The position numbers were made by a program, and so were the translations under genes. Of a DNA stretch of 41,377 bases, positions 26,071-32,873 are shown piece by piece (within the stretch, counting starts at the first letter, position 1; every line of letters starts with the position of its first letter). Source of the stretch: Propionivibrio sp. GTDB taxonomy: Bacteria; Pseudomonadota; Gammaproteobacteria; Burkholderiales; Rhodocyclaceae. The notes under the pieces were generated by a model, which saw only the letters and a list, made by a program, of their open reading frames with translations, ran no database searches and had not been told where the DNA came from. The stretch lies in contig NZ_JAPUVO010000081.1 of assembly GCF_029255185.1 (NCBI RefSeq), positions 1 through 41,377 of the forward strand. Reading direction: 5' to 3'.

Positions 26071-27117
26071 ATGCGGCCCTACCTATTTCTTTTGCCCGCT
26101 CTGGCAATGATCGACGGATGTGCTTCAACCCCGAATTCTCGTTGGCTTGAGGGGGCGATGATGAGTTTTGAAGTTCTAGAAGTCGGACCACGGCAATACA
26201 AGCTATTCGCCAACGGCGCCGGTGCTCATAAGCGAGAGGAAGTTGAACGCGGATTTCTTGTTCGCGCCAGGGAGATCTGCGATGGTCAGGAGTTTAGCCA
26301 CGAACTCCTGACGACACCGTATCAGTATACGGTGTATGCGACCGTGATGATCGTCTGTAACGGCACTGTGGGACTGTGCCTACTGATGGGGGCTTTGCGG
26401 CATCGCGTGCTCACCTTCAGGGTCGAAGGAACCAACCCGGCGTTGTCGGTACTTGCCACCCTCACTATCTTGACGCTGGTGCTGCCCTCGTTCACTACCT
26501 CCACGCCTGGGCCAACGCTCTCGTCGGTCCAACTTGCCTTTGTTGGCGTGGTCTCACTTACGCTTTACGGAGTTTTTGTTTTCGTGCAGACCGTGCGCCA
26601 TCGTAGTTATTTTCTGCCCGTCGGAGTGGAGTCCGAGGACCAACCTGCAACTCCGCCCCCTGCGTCTGTGGCGTTCACAAGTTTTGCGCTGCTGTTTCTC
26701 TGTCTAGTTGCCGTCGTTGGCCTTGCCAAGGCGCTTGCGCCTAATATTGAGGCCATTGTTAATGCGGCATCGGTGCCGCATGCGGTCATCGGCATCGCTA
26801 TCGCGCTTATGGTTCTGCTGCCCGAAACCTGGGCCGCAGTCCGAACAGCCATGCGCAATCGCATGCAGACGAGCTTCAATCTGGCTCTGGGTTCTGCGCT
26901 TGCCACAATCGGCCTGACCATACCAGCTGTGGCAGCCACTTCCATCATATGGGGACTGCGGCTGGATCTCGGGCTGCCTCCAAAGGAGATGGTGCTGCTC
27001 GTGCTCACCCTGATGATTTCGGCAATGACCTTGGCCGGGGGGCGTTCTACAGTGCTTCAGGGAGCCGTACATCTAGTGCTGTTCGCCGTGTTTATCTTCC
27101 TTGCGGTCTTGCCGTGA
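26071..27117 (+). CDS. Chimeric ORF: lipoprotein N-terminus joined to the C-terminal part of a ChaA-type Ca2+/H+ antiporter
   Basis: The 348-residue reading frame has two unrelated parts. Residues 1 to about 82 form a small lipoprotein: signal peptide, lipobox-like I-D-G-C17, then K-L-F-A-N-G-A-G-A-H-K-R-E-E-V-E-R-G-F-L. From about residue 88 it matches the C-terminal two-thirds of ChaA, a calcium/proton antiporter (V-M-I-V-C-N-G-T-V-G-L-C-L-L-M-G-A-L-R-H-R onwards), with about eight membrane helices. The N-terminal ion-binding repeat of ChaA is missing, so transport is doubtful. A perfect 9-bp inverted repeat with a four-base loop (26314-26335) lies exactly at the join. AGGAG is five bases before ATG 26071. 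An attC-like site follows three bases after the stop. Confidence 0.75.
   Translation: MRPYLFLLPALAMIDGCASTPNSRWLEGAMMSFEVLEVGPRQYKLFANGAGAHKREEVERGFLVRAREICDGQEFSHELLTTPYQYTVYATVMIVCNGTVGLCLLMGALRHRVLTFRVEGTNPALSVLATLTILTLVLPSFTTSTPGPTLSSVQLAFVGVVSLTLYGVFVFVQTVRHRSYFLPVGVESEDQPATPPPASVAFTSFALLFLCLVAVVGLAKALAPNIEAIVNAASVPHAVIGIAIALMVLLPETWAAVRTAMRNRMQTSFNLALGSALATIGLTIPAVAATSIIWGLRLDLGLPPKEMVLLVLTLMISAMTLAGGRSTVLQGAVHLVLFAVFIFLAVLP
26314..26335. repeat. 9-bp inverted repeat at the lipoprotein/ChaA join
   Basis: ACACCGTAT (26314-26322), CAGT, ATACGGTGT (26327-26335). It falls where similarity changes from the lipoprotein family to ChaA. It may have mediated the deletion or be the footprint of a lost element. 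Confidence 0.6.
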
Positions 27118-27121
27118 GGGC

Positions 27122-27184
27122 GCCCAACACTGCGCTCCAAGGGACGCGCCGCATGCGGCGCGTCCCTAAGCTTGAACGTTATCT
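27122..27184. mobile_element. attC-like integron recombination site 1
   Basis: The site has the attC layout: R''-like GCCCAAC (27122-27128), an L'' region (CGCTCCAA), a perfect 28-base central palindrome (27140-27167), an L' region (TTGAACG) and R' GTTATCT (27178-27184). The predicted cut is between G27178 and T27179. R' departs from the GTTRRRY consensus at one position. The last six bases of R' (TTATCT) begin the next cassette and pair with its own R'' (see the second site), as cassette exchange requires. The site lies directly after the ChaA chimera. Confidence 0.65.
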
Positions 27185-27820
27185 CGCCAGTGGAACGTTC
27201 CGTCGCCCCTGAATTCCAATGGTTCATCACAATGGAGTCATGACATGACAAAGCCTGCGAAAAACACGGTTTGCCTCTGGTACGACGATGACGCTGAGAA
27301 CGCAGCGCGGTACTACGCCGAGACTTTTCCCGATTCGTTCGTCGGCGCGGTACACCGCGCACCAGGCGACTTCCCGTCGGGCAAGAAGGGAGACGTCTTG
27401 ACAGTCGAGTTTACCGTGATGGGTATTCCCTGCATCGGGCTCAACGGAGGGCCCGCGTTCAAGCACGACGAGGCGTTCTCGTTTCAGGTCGCGACCGTTG
27501 ACCAGGCCGAGACGGACCGATACTGGAACGCGATTGTCGGCAACGGTGGGCAAGAGAGCGAGTGCGGCTGGTGCAAAGACAGGTGGGGATTGTCCTGGCA
27601 GATTACGCCGATCGTCCTGACTCAAGCGTACACCAACCCCGATCGCGCTATCGCCAAGCGCGCGTTCGATGCAATGATGACGATGAAAAAGATCGACATT
27701 GCCACAATCGAGGCGGCGATACGTGGTTGAGGTTCTCGTGAAAGACGGGATAACGACATGGCGCTCAAGCTCGCTCCCTTCGGTCGCTGGACGCTGCGCG
27801 ATAAAGCCGCGCAGCGCCGG
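27179..27820 (+). mobile_element. Integron gene cassette carrying a VOC-family gene
   Basis: The 642-base unit is bounded by the predicted cut points of two attC-like sites. It starts TTATCTC, and its terminal attC has an R'' of GGGATAAC, which complements G+TTATCTC at seven of eight bases. It holds a single ORF with its own Shine-Dalgarno and little other sequence, the standard cassette layout. No integrase gene or attI site is seen in the window. Confidence 0.65.
27245..27730 (+). CDS. VOC family protein (PhnB-like), cassette-borne
   Basis: The 161-residue single-domain protein of the vicinal-oxygen-chelate fold is of the PhnB / 3-demethylubiquinone-methyltransferase-like type. It has C-L-W-Y-D-D-D-A-E-N-A-A-R-Y-Y-A-E-T-F-P-D-S near the start, then G-I-P-C-I-G-L-N-G-G-P-A-F-K-H-D-E-A and W-G-L-S-W-Q-I-T-P. 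The reaction is unknown; relatives include resistance proteins and dioxygenases, but many have no assigned role. GGAG (27234-27237) lies seven bases before ATG. It sits between two attC-like sites, and members of this family are common integron cassette genes. Confidence 0.85.
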   Translation: MTKPAKNTVCLWYDDDAENAARYYAETFPDSFVGAVHRAPGDFPSGKKGDVLTVEFTVMGIPCIGLNGGPAFKHDEAFSFQVATVDQAETDRYWNAIVGNGGQESECGWCKDRWGLSWQITPIVLTQAYTNPDRAIAKRAFDAMMTMKKIDIATIEAAIRG

Positions 27821-27826
27821 TTAGCT
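27748..27826. mobile_element. attC-like integron recombination site 2
   Basis: R'' GGATAAC (27748-27754), five-base gap, L'' GGCGCT (27760-27765), variable centre, L' AGCGCC (27813-27818), one base, R' GTTAGCT (27820-27826). The two halves are complementary (TAAC..GGCGCT with AGCGCC.GTTA). The centre contains CTCGCTCCCTTCGGTCGCTGG and GCGCG...CGCGC segments common in attC sites. A third cassette would start at TTAGCTC (27821), but it is soon interrupted by the IS110 fragment. Confidence 0.7.
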
Positions 27827-27905
27827 CTACGACAAGGGCTTCCCCGAATTCGCAAGTGCGCGTGATATTTTTTAGTTCATTTTTTTCTCTGGTCTGATTT
27901 CATTT

Positions 27906-28466
27906 TCACTGCATTAGGAGGTCGCCAATACAACGGTTGGCGTGGCCCGGCAGATCTTCGAGGTACGCTCCAATCGCTCGGCGCAGGCAGGCGACCTTCT
28001 GCGGCAGGACGATGCCGAACTCGGACATCAGGCCGCGCATCCTGTTATAGATCGCCGTACGTTCTTCGACAAAGCCTTGGCGGGTGCGATGCAGACAGAG
28101 GATGATTTGCTGATGTTCTTCCTTGACCGGGACAAAGCGCATGCTGGGTCGGGTGACGGCTTCGCAGATGGCGGCGGCATCGGCCGCGTCGTTTTTGCCG
28201 CGTTTGCCGCTCAGACGGTAGGGGGTGACGAACTTGGGGGCGATGAGTTTGACGCTGTGGCCATATTCCCGAAAAAACCGTGCCCAGTGATGTGCGCCTG
28301 AGCAGGCTTCCATGCCGATCAGGCAGGGCGGCAACTGGACGATCATCGGTAGCAGTTGCTCTCTTGTTACCTTGGGCTTGATCAGGGCCGCTTTGCCATT
28401 CTCATCAACACCATGAACAGCAAAGACGTTCTTGGCAAGATCAATTCCTATCGTCATAATGCTCAT
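27906..28466 (-). pseudogene. IS110-family transposase, N-terminal half only
   Basis: The 186-residue product begins MSIMTIGIDLAKNVFAVHG, the start of IS110 DEDD transposases. The first acidic residue is in G-I-D-L-A, and further catalytic-domain segments are L-I-G-M-E-A-C-S-G-A-H-H-W-A and K-N-D-A-A-D-A-A-A-I-C-E-A. Similarity stops at G-D-L-L-M-Q, where a stop follows. The C-terminal domain with the catalytic Ser (about 150 residues) is missing, so the enzyme cannot recombine DNA. ATG 28466 has AGGGGAAG a few bases upstream; a longer frame from 28490 is unlikely. The truncation point falls close to the second attC-like site. Confidence 0.85.
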
Positions 28467-28602
28467 GCACTTCCCCTTTCGTGGTTTCAAATGGACGACT
28501 TCGACATCACCATTTTGGCACTGCGTTGGCGTGCGGCTTTAACTCCGCTTCCTCGGGACGGGGAAGTCCCTTTCATTCGTTATGCCTAATCCCTGAGGGA
28601 CA
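28467..28602 (-). other. IS110 upstream noncoding end, possible bridge-RNA region
   Basis: These 136 bases lie between the IS110 transposase start and the divergent AP2 gene. In IS110-group elements the noncoding end before the recombinase encodes the bridge RNA that guides target and donor choice. Paired segments such as CCTCGGGACGGGGAAGTCCC and GGGATTAGG (minus strand) suggest structure. The exact element end is not visible, so this is a candidate only. Confidence 0.25.
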
Positions 28603-29064
28603 ATGAAACACCATCGCAACATTCGCCGCATAGATAATGACACCCGGAGGACCCATGCTTGGCTCGTGCAAGTTCAACGGAGAGGCAACGTCATCATAAA
28701 AATGTTCTCTGATAATATTTTGGGTGGGAAGCAAAAAGCCTTATCAGCCGCCCTTGAATACCGCGATGAGCTAATCCTTGCTGCTCCAGCAGCCGAGCGT
28801 AATCTGTGGCATCGGACGATTGTCCGGCGCAATAACACATCGGGCATTCCGGGCGTTGGTCTTTATAAAAGAACGAATGGCTCAGAAAGATGGAGAGCCG
28901 AATGGATCGATGAAAATGGAATTAGAAAATCACGAACATTCTCAGTAAGCATTTATGGCAAACGCAAGGCAAAACAACTTGCCATTGCCGAGAGACAGCG
29001 CCAGCTTGAACGGATATTTGAAATAAAAAACACTCAAGTTTGCTGGCCTAACGAACAAGGTTAG
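28603..29064 (+). CDS. AP2/ERF-like DNA-binding domain protein
   Basis: The 153-residue basic protein is of the bacterial AP2 type. It contains I-R-R-I-D-N-D...H-A-W-L-V-Q-V-Q-R-R-G...K-M-F-S-D-N-I-L-G-G-K-Q-K-A-L-S-A-A-L-E-Y-R-D-E-L, an AP2-like three-strand plus helix unit. A second, partly degenerate unit follows: S-G-I-P-G-V-G-L-Y...W-R-A-E-W-I-D-E-N-G...R-T-F-S-V-S-I-Y-G. Such proteins are often linked to mobile elements or homing nucleases, but no nuclease motif is seen here. GAGGG lies three bases before the ATG. It starts the A/T-richer region and is separated from the polysaccharide genes by about 270 bases, so it need not regulate them. Confidence 0.72.
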   Translation: MKHHRNIRRIDNDTRRTHAWLVQVQRRGNVIIKMFSDNILGGKQKALSAALEYRDELILAAPAAERNLWHRTIVRRNNTSGIPGVGLYKRTNGSERWRAEWIDENGIRKSRTFSVSIYGKRKAKQLAIAERQRQLERIFEIKNTQVCWPNEQG

Positions 29065-29196
29065 ATCGTGCAACATATTGCCTGATGTGTCTTGGGCCGA
29101 ACTTCTTGGAAATGGCTGCTGCGTTAATGTTTATTAAGAACGCTTCTTTCAAGATTGAAAGCATGTGAAAAATTGATTACCACCTGATTTCCTCGC

Positions 29197-29289
29197 TCGT
29201 CACCCCGGCGGCAGCCGGGGTCTAGCTCGTTTATCTAATTGTTAATGAATATCAGAGGAATGAACGGATTCCAGTTTTCACCGGAATGA
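29197..29289. repeat. REP-like pair of short palindromic repeats
   Basis: ACCCCGGC-GGCA-GCCGGGGT (29202-29221), preceded by CGTC, and 45 bases later GGATTCCAGTTTTCACCGGAAT (29266-29287, with ATTCC/GGAAT arms) are typical of dispersed REP-like repeats in proteobacterial genomes. The first hairpin may also end transcription of the AP2 gene. The rest of the gap 29065-29337 shows nothing else. Confidence 0.45.
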
Positions 29290-29337
29290 TAGCTTTTGGA
29301 GTGTTTATCCATTAATTCACAGCCTCTGAGTCCATCT

Positions 29338-30420
29338 GTGACTAAAATTTACTTTTACCCTCATTGCACATTTAGAGATCGTCAACTGGACACCATCCGT
29401 CGGTGGCCTGTAAGCGAGGTAATGAATCGCGACCTGCTTGATTTACACACCGGTACTCAGGTTGATGTTAGTTATGCAAATTCTTCAAAACTAATAATGT
29501 CCTGGAAACAAACCCTGCCGTTGTTAAATATCAAGTTACGCCCAAGAGTTGCACCGAAGGATTCAGTGATTTATGTATGGGGCGCCCTAATAGCCACTGG
29601 TGATTTTATTATTGATATTGATAATCCTTGGTCGCTTGTTGGTTATAACTTGCGGGCCATGCCACTTTATAATCGGCTAATAAAATTTATCCTTCTTTCA
29701 AAGCGCTGCCGTGAAATTCGTTGTATGAGCGAGGCTTGCCGAAACAGCCTTTGTTCGCTTTTCGGGATGGCCGTTTATGCTAAAGCCACGGTGCACTATC
29801 CATGCATTTCCCCTGTTTCTACTGTTATAAAGCCATCTGGCGATGTGTGTCGATTCCTTTTTGTCGGTACGCAATTCGAAATCAAGGGCGGTGAGGCCAT
29901 GCTCAAGGCTTTTCGACGTGTGTATGCACGACTGGGGTCGTGCCGCTTGGATGTAATCGCCCATCTTCCTCCCGATTTCGCCGCCCTCGCGGAAGGTTGC
30001 GACGGCCTTGTTGTCCACAAGGCTCACTTTACCCGCGATGAGGTGCACACCCGCTTCATGCAGAATGCTGACGTTCTTATTCTTCCTACCTATGTTGAAT
30101 CTTTTGGCATGGTCGCACTAGAGGCTTTGGCACATGGCTTGGCAGTGATCGCCACCGATGTTTATGCCTTGAGCGAGTTGGTTGATAACGGGGTTAATGG
30201 AAACCTTCTGTCGCCGCCAATTTCGATCTGGGATGGTGTAATGCCGTCTTCCGCTTACTTCAAGCTATCCGATATTAAACAACTCATCCGTGCGGCGGAT
30301 ACGAGTTTATTCGAGTTAGAATTAGAGCAGTCGATTGAGCGCTTTGTAGTGGATCGGGAGTGGCGCTTACGAGCAAGACAGGCCAGCACAAAACTAATGA
30401 CGGAGCGTTTCGCATGTTGA
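29338..30420 (+). CDS. Glycosyltransferase family 4 (GT-B)
   Basis: The product of about 360 residues has a GT4 C-terminal Rossmann domain. F-V-G-T-Q-F-E-I-K-G-G-E opens it, and the E-x7-E motif is E-S-F-G-M-V-A-L-E, followed by A-T-D-V-Y-A-L-S-E-L-V-D-N-G-V-N-G. It probably transfers a sugar from a nucleotide donor at the cytosolic membrane face. The start is uncertain: no ATG precedes conserved sequence, and I place it at GTG 29338 (V-T-K-I-Y-F-Y-P-H). A TTG at 29296 or an ATG further in are alternatives. It is the first gene of a tightly coupled run; its stop overlaps the next start by seven bases. Confidence 0.8.
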   Translation: MTKIYFYPHCTFRDRQLDTIRRWPVSEVMNRDLLDLHTGTQVDVSYANSSKLIMSWKQTLPLLNIKLRPRVAPKDSVIYVWGALIATGDFIIDIDNPWSLVGYNLRAMPLYNRLIKFILLSKRCREIRCMSEACRNSLCSLFGMAVYAKATVHYPCISPVSTVIKPSGDVCRFLFVGTQFEIKGGEAMLKAFRRVYARLGSCRLDVIAHLPPDFAALAEGCDGLVVHKAHFTRDEVHTRFMQNADVLILPTYVESFGMVALEALAHGLAVIATDVYALSELVDNGVNGNLLSPPISIWDGVMPSSAYFKLSDIKQLIRAADTSLFELELEQSIERFVVDREWRLRARQASTKLMTERFAC

Positions 30421-31346
30421 TATCGCACGTTATTCCCGCACATAATTCATCCACAACAATACTACGAACACTGGAATCTGTATTTCGATGGCCCGTGCCG
30501 ACGGATTGGCAGGTTGAAGCGATTGTGGTTGATGATGGTAGCGATGATGCCCTGGAATTAGCCTATATCGTTGAACAGTTCACCGCTGCCCAATTGGTGG
30601 TGCACAAAACTAATCGCGGCATGTGCGCAGGACGTAATAGCGGTATTGCAGCATCGCGAGGAGATATTGTATCCATACTGGATTCGGACGACGAGTTGGT
30701 GGTGAAATGGCCTTCGGTGATGGAGAAAATCCTTCAGGAATGGCCCGCCAAAGTTAATATTTGCTATGCCGCCTGCCAAAATACAAAATTTCAAATAACT
30801 TCTCAAGAACCTGATTATAAAGGACTGCTGTCTCTTAATGACCTCCTGAATGAGCGCCATTCCGGGGAATACATCCCGCTATTTCGCGGCGAATATATTC
30901 GTCAAAAACCTTATATTGATCTAAATATGCGCAAGTCTTGTGGAATTGTGAGTTACATTAACTTTGCTCTGGATGGGCCATTCTGGATCACGCCGCAAGT
31001 GCTGCGTATCTATCACGACGATAGAGTCGCCTCTGTGTCGGCTGCCTGGACTACACCAAACAAGGCCAGAGAGACCGCCGAGTGTTATAAAAACCTGTTT
31101 GATCGTTTTGCATTTCTATATATTCGTGAAGCTCCAAAAATCTATAGAACAAAGCTACTGCGCTATGCAGTTTACTTAAAATTTTCGGGCCTAAAAGGGG
31201 CTTGGCGAACTTGGTTTCGTGGCGCGTCTCTTTCCTGCGTGAAAGAGTCTTTAGGTGTGGCGGTGATTTTAGTACTTGGCCAAAAATTTGGTGGCGCAAT
31301 CGCTAAAATGGCCAAACAAATTGGACTGATTAGGCGTTATGGATAA
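30414..31346 (+). CDS. Glycosyltransferase family 2 (GT-A)
   Basis: The 310-residue product has a GT-A fold. It begins with M-L-I-S-H-V-I-P-A-H-N-S-S, then V-V-D-D-G-S-D-D and the metal/nucleotide motif I-L-D-S-D-D-E-L. The C-terminal third is basic with a weakly hydrophobic stretch (A-V-I-L-V-L-G-Q-K-F-G-G), suggesting membrane association. ATG 30414 overlaps the end of the preceding gene and has GGAG eight bases upstream. The sugar and acceptor are unknown. The stop overlaps the next ATG by eight bases. Confidence 0.88.
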   Translation: MLISHVIPAHNSSTTILRTLESVFRWPVPTDWQVEAIVVDDGSDDALELAYIVEQFTAAQLVVHKTNRGMCAGRNSGIAASRGDIVSILDSDDELVVKWPSVMEKILQEWPAKVNICYAACQNTKFQITSQEPDYKGLLSLNDLLNERHSGEYIPLFRGEYIRQKPYIDLNMRKSCGIVSYINFALDGPFWITPQVLRIYHDDRVASVSAAWTTPNKARETAECYKNLFDRFAFLYIREAPKIYRTKLLRYAVYLKFSGLKGAWRTWFRGASLSCVKESLGVAVILVLGQKFGGAIAKMAKQIGLIRRYG

Positions 31347-32067
31347 AGCGACAAACATCCCTTCGGGTTTCTACGAGTCCTTTTGGGAGGACACTATTTA
31401 TCAGCAGGCCTATGCATTCGATTCTGCTGTTCGTGACAGATTCCCCGCTATTAAAAAAGTCTGGGGAGAAATGGTTTTACCAAATCGCGTCTTGGATTTC
31501 GGCTCAGGGAATGGCGTATTAAGCTATTGGATGCACTGTAATGGATTTGGCACATCAATACTCGGCGTTGATGTGAGCAATTCCGGTGTGAACAACGCAC
31601 GAAAAACATTTTCAGGAAATGGCTTGCATTTCGAAACTATTGATTATTTATCAAACACTACGGATCGCGAGCAATTCGACGTTGTTGTGTCATCCCATGT
31701 CCTGGAGCACGTGCCTAATCCAGAAACAACACTGAGCCAATTGCGAAAATTAAGTGATTGGTTTGTTTTCGAAGTTCCCATTGAGATTTGTTTGTGGCAA
31801 AACATTTCACACGCCTTACGCCGCACACATCGGCAGCAAAATGATCTTGGACATGTCAATTTTTGGACTACAAAATCGTTCAGGGCTTTCCTGGAGGAAA
31901 ACGGTTTTTTGATCGTTCGAGATTATCACTATGCGTCTGCGCCTTATTCGCCATACAACACCTTGCTTAAACGAACCGCAGAACGACTCCTTCTAGCTGG
32001 TATTGGACTGACTCTATACAGCCGCTTGATGGCAACCCACTATATCGTGCTTGCCCGTCTGCGATAA
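31339..32067 (+). CDS. Class I SAM-dependent methyltransferase
   Basis: The 242-residue product has SAM-binding motif I V-L-D-F-G-S-G-N-G (51-59), motif II G-V-D-V-S-N-S-G-V and F-D-V-V-V-S-S-H-V-L-E-H-V-P-N-P. This is the pattern of methyltransferases that act on sugars or lipids in surface polysaccharide clusters. It overlaps the upstream glycosyltransferase by eight bases. The substrate is likely a sugar of the same polymer, by context only. Confidence 0.85.
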   Translation: MDKATNIPSGFYESFWEDTIYQQAYAFDSAVRDRFPAIKKVWGEMVLPNRVLDFGSGNGVLSYWMHCNGFGTSILGVDVSNSGVNNARKTFSGNGLHFETIDYLSNTTDREQFDVVVSSHVLEHVPNPETTLSQLRKLSDWFVFEVPIEICLWQNISHALRRTHRQQNDLGHVNFWTTKSFRAFLEENGFLIVRDYHYASAPYSPYNTLLKRTAERLLLAGIGLTLYSRLMATHYIVLARLR

Positions 32068-32081
32068 CAAAAGGCTTTACT

Positions 32082-32873
32082 ATGCTTTCAACACCTGCCC
32101 AGTCTCAAAAATCTGTTGAGTCTTTTAGCTGGCAATGGACTAAACAAACAGTAATCGATTCGACACGGACCTTCCATCGACGCCTGTTCACGGATTGTGG
32201 CCTCTGGTTCGATCATCATGATGACAAAGTGATCGCTGATGTCTGCTCGGGCAACGGTCGGCATGTTTGGGCGTTGGCAAACATGACGAAGGCTGTACGG
32301 ATCATTTCTGTGGAGCTTGCGCAGCCTGCAGCCGCTCTTCAAAGACAAATCTTTGCAGGCGAGCCGCGCGTCGAAGTAATTCAGGGCGATGCTGGCTTAG
32401 TTGAGTTCGAAGCGGATTTTATTTATTTACTTGGTGCGATTCAGCATGTGGAAGACCCACTCAATGTTCTGAAGCGAGTGATCAACAATTTGAACGATCG
32501 CGGTGAGTTGGTGGTTTCATTTTATATGGTCACGCCGGCAACGATGGCGTTAGAGCCGATCCGTTCGATCACCAAGCGGCTACCGAAATCACTGTTATGG
32601 GCTTTAAGCCCCGTTCTGGCGCCTTTGTTCATGGTACGAAAAGCTGGCAGGGAGATGGGATTTAAGAATGCCAGGCACACAGCGTATGACTGGTTTGGTA
32701 GCCATCAATACCAGCGCTATTTCACTGAGCCAGAAATCTTTTCCATGTTCGAAATGGCGGGTATCGATCCCAGTAATATCATCAAGCTGGGCAAGGGATT
32801 TTTTAAGTTGCGCGCTGGAGAAGGGGCACGGCTCGACGATACTATTCATACTTTTGGCGCTGACGCCAAATGA
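32082..32873 (+). CDS. Class I SAM-dependent methyltransferase
   Basis: The 263-residue product has motif I V-I-A-D-V-C-S-G-N-G (50-59), an acidic motif II region (I-I-S-V-E-L-A-Q-P) and Y-L-L-G-A-I-Q-H-V-E-D-P-L. It differs clearly from the preceding methyltransferase, so it is not a recent duplicate. The C-terminal part carries a membrane-interface-like segment (L-L-W-A-L-S-P-V-L-A-P-L-F). The stop overlaps the next ATG as ATGA. A sugar or lipid-linked substrate is inferred from context. Confidence 0.83.
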   Translation: MLSTPAQSQKSVESFSWQWTKQTVIDSTRTFHRRLFTDCGLWFDHHDDKVIADVCSGNGRHVWALANMTKAVRIISVELAQPAAALQRQIFAGEPRVEVIQGDAGLVEFEADFIYLLGAIQHVEDPLNVLKRVINNLNDRGELVVSFYMVTPATMALEPIRSITKRLPKSLLWALSPVLAPLFMVRKAGREMGFKNARHTAYDWFGSHQYQRYFTEPEIFSMFEMAGIDPSNIIKLGKGFFKLRAGEGARLDDTIHTFGADAK

